64,000 bases of DNA from contig JARFJB010000664.1 in assembly GCA_036346205.1 (NCBI GenBank), forward strand, positions 3,223,501 to 3,287,500. Direction: 5' to 3'. This DNA is from Vesta saturnalis (lineage: Eukaryota; Arthropoda; Insecta; Coleoptera; Lampyridae). Under the pieces are notes generated by a model. That model was not told the origin of the DNA. It made no database searches and was given only the letters and a program-made list of their open reading frames with translations. Below are positions 1 to 10,912 of this stretch, in pieces; position 1 is the stretch's first letter; each line of letters opens with the position of its first letter. Both the position numbers and the translations under genes were made by a program.

Positions 1-1018
1 ATAATGAGAATCGCCTACCCTTAACTGTAACTAACCTTAATAATTTAATAACAATGCAAAGAAAGTAAGCCGTAATAAAGTAAACAATAATACTGATTTA
101 CATATTAACATTTGTGAAGAAGTATTAAATATTTGTGTTATATTTGTAATTATTCAAATTTAATGCTTAAAATTATTGATTACTGCTAGATACACATTTT
201 ATACTCGCTTCCATATTTATGTAAAGTTCGTGCACTTAAGCAATCACATTTCATAGCATTCACTGAGAAGGCTACACCATACATATAGTAAACCATTTAA
301 CTTAGATGTTTTAGGAAGTACCTGTGATAACAACAACAACACTTCCCTTATTCGTAAATAATTTTAAATACTGTGTCACTGTTATCGATAATGAGAATCG
401 CCTTACCCTTAAACTGTAATTGCCAAAATAATTTGTTTAATAACAATGCAAAGAAATTCAGAAATACCAAATGCCGTAAAATGATTCAAATATATTTACA
501 TATAAAGAACAAAATACACTTTACATTAATTACTCATTTGTCAATGCCAATTATTCGAACATAACATTTGTATAATATGTAATTATTCAAATTTAATGCT
601 TAAAATTATTCGTTTCTGCTAATAAATTTTATACCGCTTATATTATGTAAATTTTCGCAGAAGCAATCACATTTCATACATTCACTGAGAAGCTAAATAC
701 CTATGTAAATAATTTTTAACTTATACTTTTTTTAAATACGCTTACCTGTTGTTACAAAACAAAGTTCCCTTATTCGTAAAATTTTAACTTGCTTGTCTTC
801 GGTGTTATTCTGAATCTTATATTAAACTCTAATTGCCAAAAAAATTTGTTTCGTAATAACAGGTCCTAAGAAATTCAGAAATACCAAATGCCGTAAAATG
901 ATTCAAATATATTTTTAATATAAAGAACAAAATACACTTTCTCATATTAATTACTTCGTTTTTCAATGCCAATTATTCGAACATAACAAAACAGTTCTGT
1001 AATAACAGGTAACTCACT
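1..1018. repeat. Diverged tandem repeat, about 390-425 bp period, 2.5 units
   Basis: The phrases around 1-70, 388-480 and 812-900 are versions of the same sequence, each containing a block like AATGAGAATCGCCTTACCC followed by TAACTGTAAT. The linkers also match, for example TTCCCTTATTCGTAAA near 345 and 763, and GCAATCACATTTCAT near 239 and 662. This makes two full diverged copies and a partial third, ending just before the first (TA)n run. No coding potential is visible. It could be a satellite fragment cut by the window edge or an AT-rich dispersed repeat duplicated locally. Confidence 0.7.
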
Positions 1019-1022
1019 AAGA

Positions 1023-1026
<4 letters not shown>

Positions 1027-1077
<51 letters not shown>
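1027..1077. repeat. (TA)n microsatellite
   Basis: Uninterrupted TA run immediately left of the mariner relative that starts at 1082. Confidence 0.95.
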
Positions 1078-1081
<4 letters not shown>

Positions 1082-3534
1082 CAGAGTGGGTCAATAGTGC
1101 GTGGATGGAAGGTTGCGGGTTTGTTAAGGAACATTTTCAAATTTTGTTAATGGGACATGGTGGGGTATCCTTAAGGCTATAGACTTAAAATATTTTGACT
1201 TGAATCCCAAAGTTTATACAGGTCGATTTATGTCTAAACTGTATTTTTTTAATGGACCAATCTGTATATTATTGCAAATTTGGATTCCTTGGTCAATTCT
1301 AGTGCGACTTTATGGATCACACATGGTACCTAACACGAATCGTTTAGCCGCAATTCGCCATTTTTACAAAAAGTAAATGTCTGAAAAAGGTTAAATATCG
1401 CTGGAGATATGAAATGTACTAGCGTAGACCGGACGATCAAATCCGAATTCTTCTTGTATTTAGAGAAATTACTTTGTCAATTTAGAAAATTTCAATCAAT
1501 GGTAACTTGATTTTTTCAAATCATTTTTCATTTTTGCATCCAATGCGGAACTTTTTACCTTTCTAACGATATAAAATTTTGAGGTATCTATCTTCGGTAG
1601 ATTTCTTTAATTTTACAATTTCTGATTAATTTGCTGTATTTTTCGATTTTCAGTTTCTATGAGTAAGTAGCAGGCTGTGAAAGATAAACCAATTCTGTTA
1701 CTTCAACTTTACTTTGCATTAGGTACTAGTTCGTGGTGCTATTTCTGGTTAGAGCTTTTTTTGAGTAGTTAACATTAAATTTAAGTGATAAAAATGACAA
1801 ATTTTTCTCAAAATAAAATGATATGGTTTTTATTCGTGGAGAATGCTCTAAAAATGCGTTGCTAGCGAATCGAGTGTACAAACCAAGATACCCCGACCGG
1901 GAGGGTCATCTAAGGGAAGAATCATTCAAAAATAATTGAGAGATATATGCGTTGTATAAGATACAGGAAGGGTTCATTATTTTGAAAACCAGGAAAGAAT
2001 TAAACCTGCGTCGAGCGAAGATAATCAACTCATTGTTTTAACTGCAGTAACAGAAAATCCCCATGCGAGAAGATAGAAAGAGATTTTCAAGTAAGTAGAA
2101 CAGCTGTCAGAAGAATAATTAAAAAAAAAAACAAATTTCATCCTTATCACATTCAACTACATCAATAGCACATAAAGACCGATTTCCAAAACAGGATTAA
2201 TTTTTGCAATTGGGCGGAACAAAAGTTAAATGAAAATGTACAATTTTTGGATAAGTTCATGTTTACAGACGAGTGTATCTTCCACCGCAATGGATTTGTT
2301 AACCAGCACAACTTTCATTATTACTCAGATGAAAACCCTCACTATTTGCGAGTTCATAGTCAAGAGAAATGGTCAATTAATGTTTGGGCAGGGATATTCG
2401 GTACTTCAGTTGTTGATCCCTTTTTCTTCGACGGTATTCTAAATTCGAATTTGTACTTGAATTTCCTCGATAAAGATGTATTTGGCCTCCTTGAAGATGT
2501 ACCGCTCGCCCAAATTAGGGACATGTATTTTCAGCAAGACAGCGCACCTCCGCCGATACAGTAAGAAAATAGCTTAATAATGCTTTTGATGAAAAGTGGA
2601 TAGAAGGGATAGACCAACACGATGGCCAGCGAGATCTTCAGATATTTCCCGGCTTGATTTCTTTTTGTAGTTGTACGTCAAGGATGCTGAATTACCAGAC
2701 ACTGCGGAAGATATGAAAAACATAATCCGAAACATTTTTGGAACTATCAACCCAGTAATGTTAAATAGGGTTAAAATATGTTTTGGTCGTAGAATTAAAA
2801 TTTGTTTAGAACAAGGTAATAAGATAATTTCAACACTGATTAACATTGTTTTTATTTTAGCTCGTAATTTTGTTTTTTGTGTTTATAAATATAACGTGTA
2901 TCGTTTTTTTTTCACGGGTTACTAGGTAATGCAAACTAAAAATTGAAAAATACTGCAAATTAATCAGAAATTGTAAAATTAAAAGAAATCTACCGAAGAT
3001 AGATACCAACAATTCTATATCCTAAAAAAACTACGAATTTGATGTAAAAATGGCCGTTCCATTAGAAAAAATCAAGTTACCACTAATTAAAATTTTCTAA
3101 ATTGACAAAGTAATTTCTCTAAACCAAGAACAATTCGGATTTCACCGTCCGATCTACGCTAGTACATTTCATGTCTACTAACATCGCAGAGTCATGGCCC
3201 TCTAAGTTTTGTGATCACAGCGATATTTAGTTTTTTTCAGGAATCTACTTTTTGTAAGAATGACGAATTGCGGCTAAACGATTCGTTTTAGGTAACATGT
3301 GTGACATATAAAGTTGCACTAGAATTTACCAAAGAATTCAAACGTGCAATAACATACAGGGAGTTTCATTTACAAAAATACTTTGATACAAATCTCCCTG
3401 TATAAACTTTGCGATTCAAATGAAAATATTTTAGGTTTATAGCCTTAAGGATACCCCACCACATCCCATCAACAAACTTTAGAAATATGCCATAATAAAC
3501 CGACAATCTTCCACTCACGTAATATTGGCCCATC

Positions 3535-3537
<3 letters not shown>
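1082..3537 (+). mobile_element. Long-TIR DDxD mariner relative, copy 1 (complete ends)
   Basis: The first about 580 bp (1082-1660) are the inverted complement of the last about 600 bp (2935-3537). Matching blocks include CAGAGTGGGTCAATAG at the left against the complement of TATTGGCCCATCCTG at the right, and a shared inner block around 1590-1640 and 2950-3000. The ends are flanked by TA (1080-1081 and 3538-3539), the target of the Tc1/mariner superfamily. Both sides then run into (TA)n microsatellites. TIRs this long are far beyond the roughly 30 bp of classical mariners. The interior holds a decayed transposase on the plus strand. Confidence 0.85.
1794..2836 (+). pseudogene. DDxD mariner-type transposase, decayed
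   Basis: This is the remnant of the cut-and-paste transposase of the surrounding element. An N-terminal helix-turn-helix region of the type annotated as DUF4817 in insect proteins is recognisable (VYKPRYPDREGH). It is followed by a second HTH-like stretch (FQVSRTAVRRIIKK). The catalytic core shows the first D in FTDECIF (D codon at 2268), the typical NVWAGIFG and LLEDVPL blocks, the second D in QQDSAP (2538) and the third D in SRLDFFL (2656). Stop codons occur in the N-terminal third. The third D lies out of frame with the second, so at least one frameshift separates them. The start at 1794 is the first ATG before the HTH. No functional protein can be made. Confidence 0.8.

Positions 3538-3610
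<73 letters not shown>
3538..3610. repeat. (TA)n microsatellite
   Basis: TA run starting at the TA target duplicate of mariner copy 1. Confidence 0.95.
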
Positions 3611-3613
<3 letters not shown>

Positions 3614-3975
3614 GTAGGAAGGTAATCTTGACTGTGTGGAAAGAATTTTCTAATAATATAGCAATTTAACTTCAATGTAATAGTACACCGCTGTTTATGT
3701 CATACAATCATAGGGGGTTCTTCTCTGTTATATTTTTATAAAAAAATTGTTCTGTTTTAAAATTATGTATTGGTGTTTTCCCGTTGTAATAGTAAGATTA
3801 ATTGACGTCCTTCTGTTTAAGAAATAATGTTACTTCTATTTTAGCCTCACGATATCTGTCTTGAAAAAGAGATTAAAATTTATCTCGAAAGCTTGACAAA
3901 TATCAAAGAGTTTTCTTTTAAACCCTGGCCTAATTAGACATGAATAGATGACTGCTCCCTCAATAAAATTGATCA

Positions 3976-3978
<3 letters not shown>

Positions 3979-4036
<58 letters not shown>
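3979..4036. repeat. (TA)n microsatellite
   Basis: TA run ending exactly where a mariner-type terminus (GGGTATCCTATAATTAGCG) starts at 4037. Confidence 0.95.
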
Positions 4037-4041
<5 letters not shown>

Positions 4042-4375
4042 TCCTATAATTAGCGATCTACGGCTTAAAATAAATCAAAAATGTCCAATAAACATATTTC
4101 TTAGTATTTTCCCAATCGTTTGGAGTAAAAATCAAAAATTTGGTATATACACTAAAATTTAAGTGATAAAACACACTATAAGTTTATTCCCCATAATATT
4201 TCAAAAGACAGCGTGCACAGAATGCTTCGAATACAACTATTACATCCGTTTTTATAAAAACAGAGACAGATTTTATTTCAGCAGTACTGTTTACTCATGA
4301 AGCCGGATGTTCGAGCCATAATTTACATTTGTGTGCCGATTAAAATCCACATCATTTTCAACAGGTTCGACTTCA
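4037..4375 (+). mobile_element. Fragment of mariner relative copy 2 (left end plus transposase piece)
   Basis: The segment begins at the (TA)n run with GGGTATCC. From about 4170 to 4360 it duplicates 5668-5858 nearly exactly, including the DDxD transposase stretch reading FTHEAGCSSHN. It is therefore a second, truncated copy of the same region about 1.5 kb upstream. The sequence then passes into unrelated DNA near 4375. Confidence 0.65.
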
Positions 4376-4754
4376 AACGTTCATAAATATTTTATTTTCC
4401 AATACATATCAATCTTTCGAGAATTAGGTAGTTCGATTCTTTCTGAACGTATTACCAAAAGAAATTGTAAACAACTGTTTCCATTTGCTTGTAAATAGCC
4501 CAAAGAGGCAAAATGATCAGTTGTGATTACGTGAAGTAAGTGCACTTTTTTCGTCATAACATTAACGACTTCCTTAAATACGAGAGCGGTTTGACGGAAA
4601 AGTGACTTTTCAGAGGTTGATAACACTTTCGCTACGGTGATATATTGGTAGGTTTCGCCATGTTTCTGTCATCTGTCAAAATTTTATATAAATATGACAG
4701 ATGGATTAGTTTTAAAACTGATATAAAGAAAACTGTTTTCGTTGCTGGGTCAAT

Positions 4755-5198
4755 ATGGAGAAAAAGGAATTTCGAGTGTTAATTAAACCTTATTTTTTAC
4801 GTGGAAAAACAATTTAAAAAACCGAGCAAAAGTTATACAAATATTATCTTGAAAGTGCTCTGTCCCATGGAATGATTTGTAAGTGGTTCTCAGCTTTTGG
4901 CCATATGAGCACGGATGATGCTGAATCTCCGGACCGTCATTTACTGTAACTACTCCAAATGGTTAATAAAATTCGTGCCCTTGTGCTTTGCGGTTGTCGA
5001 GTAAAAGTACGTGAGATTGCTAATGAAGTAAATATTTCAACCGAACGGGTATTCAATATTTTGCATGAAATTTTACATATGAAAAAGCTATCTGCGAGAC
5101 AGGTGCCCCGTTTGTTTAATTCTGATCAAAAGCTCGCTCGCATTAAAAATTCAAATGAATGTTTGGCTATCTTCAAACGTAATCCAAGTGAATTTTCT
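4755..5198 (+). pseudogene. Classical mariner (SETMAR/mauritiana-type) transposase, N-terminal fragment
   Basis: The translation from ATG 4755 starts MEKKEFRVLIK and continues with FLRGK and WFSAFGHMSTDDAESPDR. It then has the paired HTH stretch VREIANEVNISTERVFNIL and DQKLARI. This is the order seen in the N-terminal DNA-binding half of mauritiana/cecropia-type mariner transposases. In-frame stops interrupt it (after GKTI and after DRHLL). The match ends near 5198 before the first catalytic D, so the whole catalytic domain is absent. It is a different lineage from the long-TIR elements around it and lies between the two copies of the 4170/5668 repeat. Confidence 0.75.
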
Positions 5199-5438
5199 CT
5201 TCCGTCAAACCGCTCTCGTAACAAATGTAAAATTGTTTTCTTAAAATATGCTTATACGATTATGCGGTTTTGAAAAATGTGCTATTATTGACTAAGAATG
5301 ACAAATCGCAACCGTTTTTAATCTAGCAGAGTCAGCACGCATGTACCACGCGCGTGAATAAAAATTTGTACACATTTGTACCTTCAATTTAAGTCAATAT
5401 ATGATTTGTTAGTGTTCGAACAGAGCGGTATTACTATA

Positions 5439-5439
<1 letters not shown>

Positions 5440-5483
<44 letters not shown>
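5440..5483. repeat. (TA)n microsatellite
   Basis: TA run; the flanking sequence carries no recognisable transposon end. Confidence 0.95.
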
Positions 5484-5488
<5 letters not shown>

Positions 5489-5667
5489 ATTTATGACTCT
5501 AATACTATATTTTAGAATTTAATGAAAATGTGGTGGATTGTCAATCATATCAATGCATCTATTTTCGCAGCACCATTAGGTATACCGATGTTGTAGAAAG
5601 TCGGGATTATACTTAGCTCACTGGTTAAAGGATCAAAATTCTTACAGGATAAAGCCACAAATTTAAA

Positions 5668-6305
5668 AACACTATCAGTTTATTGCCCATAATAGATATT
5701 TCAAAAGACAACGTGCACAGAATACTTCAAATACAACTATTACATCCGTTTTTATAAAAACAGAGACAGATTTTATTTCAGCAGTACTGTTTACTCATGA
5801 AGCCGGATGTTCGAGCCATAATTTAGATTTGTGGGCCGATTAAAATCCACACGGTATAATTCGGAAAAGGCATCAGCAAAAATTCAAAGTGAATGTGTGG
5901 ACTGGAATAATTGGAAACCACTTTATTGATCCATTTATAATTGATGGCCGTTTAAACAGACAATCGTATTTAGACTTTCTTCAGAATAATTTAAATTTAT
6001 TATTAGAAGACATTCCTTTGCAAACCAGAATTAATATATGGTACATGCACGATGGTGCTGCACCTCACTTTAGTGTTATGGTACGTAATCATTTAAACGT
6101 TGAGTAGCCCGAAAAGTGGATTAGAAGGAGGTTCAATTGCATGACACCCGTACAAACAAGGAATGAAGGATTAGATAAAATTCATTTCCATTGCGATGCT
6201 ATCAGGAAGAATCCAGGAATGTTGTTGCAAGTACAACGAAATATTATACGTAGGCTCCAACAATGTATGGAGGTAGGAGGTGCACATTTTGAACATTTAC
6301 TCTAA
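5668..6305 (+). pseudogene. DDxD mariner-type transposase fragment, copy 2
   Basis: The translation shows VHRILQIQLLHPF (end of the HTH region), then FTHEAGCSSHN, the NVWTGIIGNHFIDPF block, LLEDIPL and the second catalytic D in MHDGAAPHF. The first catalytic D, expected in FTDEA, is a histidine codon here. After KWI the sequence jumps directly to a C-terminal tail ending GGAHFEHLL at the stop (6305). The region with the third D has therefore been deleted. Further frameshifts and stops lie upstream of 5889. Inverted terminal material (AAAAACACTATCAGTTTAT near 5664 and its complement near 6690) shows this was once a TIR element. Confidence 0.8.
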
Positions 6306-6995
6306 AGTTATAATTTTAAGTTAGTAATTTCGTAAAATAAATGACCGTAAGATTAAAGTTATTATTTCTAATTCCGTAAAATTGTTATTTTTTATATCAA
6401 TAACATTGAACATATGTTTTCGTAACGTTGTTATTTTTTAATAATAACCCCTATGGCAAATATGTTTTTCTTTACCAAATTAATACTACGATGTAATTTC
6501 CCAAAGAATGTTTGGTGTCTATGCCAAATAATTAACATCCACCTATTTGGTAAAAATACATTTAATAAATAATAGTGGAAGTTATATGTGCTCTGCAGTG
6601 TCTTTCAAAATTTCACATTTCTCGGAAACCACTTATTTTATCGAATTCAAGAAAGAGCACCTTTTTTTTAGGAAAATAGTTGGGAAATAAACTGATAGTG
6701 TTTTTAAGTTCGTTGTTTCTCGGCAGAGGCCACACAAGGTCGCGCGTTATTTCTATTTCCCTGTTACCTCTGCGTGCAGCTAGATGTTATTCTTGTTCAA
6801 CGAAATATTTAATTCTATCCCATGGTTAGCAATTATATAAATTAAGAAAAAGTCTTCCGTATTTATTGGTTTTAATGTACACAATCCTGTAAAAATATTG
6901 CTTATAACGCTTAAAATAAGGGAGTTAACAAGCGTGGCATTTTTCCTTTATTGTGCGGTTTTTAAATAATACAAAGTGATAAAATCAGCATCAAC
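6306..6995. other. AT-rich spacer with an inverted piece of copy 2 terminal repeat
   Basis: No gene is visible. Positions about 6670-6710 are the inverted complement of about 5658-5690, so the right terminal repeat of mariner copy 2 reaches this far. The remainder is AT-rich with no recognised feature. Confidence 0.5.
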
Positions 6996-7915
6996 CTCTA
7001 AGCAAAAGTAGGTAGGTAGGTAGACAACATTGTAAAAACAAAAACAATAGCCTATGTCAAACAGATGTTTAAAACTTCATGTCAGACAGAGGTTAACAGA
7101 TGCTAACTTAAAAACTTAAAAAAGAAAAGAAATAATTTTAATTATAATTTTTTTTAAGATATATATGCAACCTCCTTTTTAAACATTCACAACGAAAACA
7201 GGCAACATTCTAAAAACACACACAATAATCTATGTCAGAATGACGTTTAAAACTTCATGTCAGATAAAGATTAATAGACATAAATACATGTTAACTTAAA
7301 AAAAAGTCGCAAACCGCCCGCTATCGGATATCAATAATACAGTTTAACTATTTTCATTTATGTTTAATTAATTTTTAGACTTACCTTGTGTTATATTAAG
7401 AAACTGTATAAAAAAAAGTTATGTAAAATTAAATTTTCTTTAAAAAATATGTGCACACTTTTTCTTATGAAATTAATCGTTATTCAGATATTCAAAAAAT
7501 TCTACCTTAAGAATTCTTTGCCGCTAAATTACGCGTCGTATCAAGAAATTGCAAAGAAAATAATTAATCGATATGTTGAAGGTTTATATCTAGGTATTTT
7601 TATATCTTTGGAATATGCAGCTGCTTTAAAAATATTTGATAAAAACCAAAAACTAACCTTAATAAACCCCCCTCTCTGCCGCTGAATTTTTTCCAAAATA
7701 TAATCAACTCCAAGCAAAATGAAAATAAGCTTAAATACAACATTTTAAATTCGTAGGTGTTTTCGATCTGGAGTTATCGTGGATACTAATATACATCCAC
7801 ACACACGCACGCATCCACGTCCACGCACACGCACAGGCACGGACGCGCGCACGCACACACACCCGTGTGTGTGCGTGCGTCGTCGTGCGTAGGTCGTGCA
7901 TGGTGCGACGTAAGC

Positions 7916-7974
<59 letters not shown>

Positions 7975-8737
7975 GGTGGGTGCGTGAGTGTGTGTGGATG
8001 CGTGCGTACGTGGATGCGTGTGTGTATGTATGTGTGTGTGGATGTATGTTAGTATCCACAATAACTCCAGAACAAAAACGTACTTAAAATTTTGTAATTT
8101 TGTCATTTGGCTAGGAGCTGATTAGATTTTAGGAGAAATCCAACGGCGGAGAGGGGGGTTTGTTAGGGACAGGTTTTGTTTTATCAAATTTTTCTAAAAC
8201 AGCTGCATATTTCAAAGATATAACATTTCTAGGTATAAACCTTAAACATATCGATTAATTCTGTCCTATGCAATTTTTTTAAACGACGCATAATTAGCCC
8301 TTAGGTAGAATTTAAGTGTTAGTTCAGTTTCTTTTAATATCTGAATAACATGTGTTTATATCTGTTAATGTCTATCTGGCATGAAGCTTTAAACGTCATT
8401 CTGACACCGATTATTGTTTTTGTTTTGCAATGTTGGCTGTTTTGGTTATGAATGTATAATAGAGGTTGCATAGTTCCCTAAAAAAATTATAATTAAAATT
8501 ATTTCATTTCCTTTAATTATTTAAGTTAGCATCTAGATGTCTATTAGCCTCTATCTGTCATGAAGTTTTAAACGTCGTTTGACATAGATTATTGTTTTTG
8601 TTTTTACAATGTTGCCTATTTTCGTAATGAACTTGTAAAAAAAGAGGTTGCATAATTATCATAAAATAATGTTATTACAATTATTTCGTTTCTTTTCATT
8701 TGCATTTTGTAGGTTGGAAGTTCGTGTAGTGTTCCAC
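6996..8737. mobile_element. Palindromic (foldback-like) repeat with a CACG minisatellite core, copy 1
   Basis: The left arm (6996-7796) and right arm (8048-8737) are inverted copies of each other around a (CACG/CACA)n core. Shared landmarks are CCCCCCTCTCTGCCGC and GGTGTTTTCGATCTGGAG in the left arm and their complements in the right. Each arm also carries an internal tandem duplication of about 190 bp with the landmark GTTTAAAACTTCATG. The outer end of the right arm is the complement of a GTGGAACACTACACG motif; the left arm lacks its outermost about 85 bp. The same arm occurs at 10,913 and 41,404. No transposase is encoded. Confidence 0.75.
7797..8047. repeat. CACG/CACA minisatellite (loop of the palindrome)
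   Basis: Degenerate CACACG/CACGCA units change strand near 7860: CA-rich before, TG-rich after. The microsatellite is therefore itself part of the inverted structure. A pure (TG)n stretch spans about 7919-7966. Long open frames across it are artefacts of the repeat. Confidence 0.9.
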
Positions 8738-8756
8738 ATCAGTCATTTACTTTTCA

Positions 8757-9503
8757 TCTAACCAATTTCGTACTCATCAGCAAGAATGAACTGATGCTCC
8801 ACCATGCCTTTGACATGCATCTAATGGTACATTATCTAGTAAGTCAGGAAGTTCATTTTCTAATAAATGTAGGTATCGGTCAGCATTAAGAAGAGCTGGT
8901 ATGTCAATCAATTAATTGACTTCCAACAATTCCAGCCCACAAACAGTTAGAAAACCTGTTTTGAAAATTGCTTCATCTAACCATGTGAGGATTGGCATTC
9001 GCCCATTATCAATGTGTATTATGAACATTAAACATTCCGTTTCTAGGAACCGTTGCTTCGTCAGACCACAAAATACTGACAACTAAATTATTTAAAACCA
9101 ATTGGCTAAACTGAATTCGAGGTAGAAAATCCTCTACTTTCAAGGCCTGCACATCCTGCATTTGTGTCATTCTTCTTAGCTAAAATGGACAATTTTTTAT
9201 TATTTTAATAAAGGGCTCTTTTTTGCAATTACCATTGATCTGGGTATATTCGTTTTCTAACACACGATTACTTGTGGATTTTGTTCAATTTCTTGGAAGA
9301 CCATTTTCATAATTATGAACTCTCATTGACCGTCCTTGTTCTCTTGCACGTTCAAAGGCTCCATTTTCTATTAAATTTGTATGCACTAATGAAAATTTCC
9401 TATACGATTTCATCTTAATTTTCGTTTGATTATAAATATGGGATCAACAAAAACCATTACTTCTTTTACAAGATTGGGATGAAATAAAAATTGGAATATT
9501 GCA

Positions 9504-9507
<4 letters not shown>
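8757..9507 (-). pseudogene. DDxD mariner-type transposase remnant, copy 3
   Basis: On the minus strand I read LLDNVPL with an upstream YLHLLENELP, and a degenerate CLWAGIVG, the core blocks of the long-TIR mariner family. Stops and frameshifts are frequent and the second D is no longer recognisable. The terminal about 80 bp (9430-9507) recur in opposite orientation at 9966-10,080, which identifies them as the terminal repeat. The other end was apparently overrun by the foldback repeat ending at 8737. Confidence 0.65.

Positions 9508-9541
<34 letters not shown>
9508..9541. repeat. (TA)n microsatellite
   Basis: TA run between a mariner terminus (ending 9507) and the 3' end of a SINE. Confidence 0.95.
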
Positions 9542-9543
<2 letters not shown>

Positions 9544-9911
9544 GAAAAGGCAACGTATTTCATTCCCTCCCCAAGGGGAGGGCAGGCTACTCGAGCTTCC
9601 GAGCTCCTTCAGCCACAATCATGGATTCCCAGCATTCATACATACATTACGTATATATGCATGGTGGGATTAAGATAGGTGTGGTTAGGATAGGATCGGA
9701 AGGAACGAGTTAGGGTTCTGAGGGGAAAATACTACCCCAGCATTCGCCAGCAGTAGCCGCACATGGTGTGCATATACGCAGTGACCATGCCGCTACATGT
9801 GTATGAGAAAACCCCTGAAAAAACCTCATACAAGGTAGACGGTAATGGGAATCGAACCCATTACCTCCCAGATGCTAAGCAGGTCGTGTCACCACTACGC
9901 TACCAGCTCAG

Positions 9912-9912
<1 letters not shown>
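9542..9912 (-). mobile_element. tRNA-derived SINE
   Basis: Read on the minus strand the unit starts at about 9912 with a tRNA-like head. It has an A box, TGGTAGCGTAGTGG (complement of 9892-9905), and a B box, GGGTTCGATTCCC (complement of 9847-9859). The B box sits in a 5 bp T-stem with a 7 nt loop (ATGGG/CCCAT). A unique body of about 270 bp follows and the unit ends in a (TA)n tail at 9541. The region is clearly richer in GC than its surroundings. These are the hallmarks of a Pol III-transcribed SINE mobilised by a partner LINE. It stands between two (TA)n runs. Confidence 0.75.

Positions 9913-9965
<53 letters not shown>
9913..9965. repeat. (TA)n microsatellite
   Basis: TA run upstream of the SINE head and directly left of a mariner terminus starting at 9966. 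Confidence 0.95.
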
Positions 9966-9969
<4 letters not shown>

Positions 9970-10080
9970 ACATTGCAACATTCCAATTTTTTATTTCATC
10001 CAAAAGTTGTAAAAGAAATAACGGTTTGCGCTGATCGCCTATTTACAATCAAACGAAGATTAAGCAAAATTTTGTCTTGA
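9966..10080 (+). mobile_element. Solo mariner-type terminal repeat
   Basis: The block TATTTCATCC...GTAAAAGAA...AATCAAACGAA is the inverted counterpart of 9430-9507. It is therefore the other terminal repeat of copy 3, or of a sibling, now separated by the SINE and its (TA)n flanks. Confidence 0.6.
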
Positions 10081-10184
10081 TTGTATTTTTTAGCCTTTAT
10101 ATAAATCTAAAGAATTGTTAAAAATTAGAGGCATGAAAATGATGTATATGAATCTACTTATAGTAGATATAAACTTGCTGAATA

Positions 10185-10675
10185 GACCCGGATTTTTACA
10201 ATAAGCTAAAGAAGACACAGCTTAGGGTCTCACACGCAAAAAGGCCACATTTGATTAATATAAATCAAATAAATAGGTAAATAAATAGTGGCAAAAAGGG
10301 CCTTGATATATAGTGACAAAGTTAATGTTGGGGCTCATTCGAAAGAAATTCCAATTTTTCTTAAAGTCAAGGGCCCCTAAAAATCGTGATAGAATGATTC
10401 ACGCAATATATTATATACATCCCGCTGATAATGAATATGACATTTAATATCAATTAATTAAAAATAAACATTTCCAATTAAACGCTAGACCTATTATACA
10501 TACTGTATATTAGGTAATAAAAAGAGCTTAATATATCTTGAAGTTACATCATTGTAAAAATTGTTAAAAAATTTAAAACATTTCGCCTAAGGTTTTGCAT
10601 TCATATACGAAAATGTGTAAAAGTACCTCCATAATGAATCAGCTTGGGGCCTCACTCATCTTAAATCCGGGTCTG
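10185..10675. mobile_element. Candidate short-TIR MITE
   Basis: The segment is bounded by AGACCCGGATTT at 10,185 and its perfect complement AAATCCGGGTCT ending at about 10,675. Close to each end lies a direct, near-identical motif, CAGCTTAGGGTCTCAC at the left and CAGCTTGGGGCCTCAC at the right. No coding region is visible and I could not identify a convincing target duplication. The family is unassigned; an hAT-like origin is possible. Confidence 0.45.
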
Positions 10676-10912
10676 CTGTTGGTAAGTGATGAAACTTTGT
10701 TATTTGCAAAGCTACAAAAAGAATGTTCAATATAAAAGTTGCTCGGTTCATTACCATGCATGTTTTGAGTTTATTAGTTTGTTGATATCTTCCTTTGTTC
10801 TATTGCTATGGCAATCGACTTTTTTTTAATGACGCTCATACTTTTTTTGTTGTTCTGAAAGAAGCGTATTTTTCTCTATTCAGCCATAAAATTTTGCAAT
10901 TTAAAAATATCT

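Noticed and set aside
3469..3675. Tyr/Ile repeat proteins across (TA)n runs here and at 9.8, 13.3, 43.9, 45.0, 58.9 and 60.4 kb
   Set aside because: Pure translation of the microsatellite.
4381..4626. 81-codon minus-strand frame as the C-terminal half of the mariner at 4.8 kb
   Set aside because: I could not align it to mariner catalytic blocks; only a 20-mer is shared with 5.2 kb.
7745..8106. Open frames of 60-106 codons in several frames
   Set aside because: They translate the CACG/CACA minisatellite into His/Thr or Cys/Val repeats; no unique sequence or domain.
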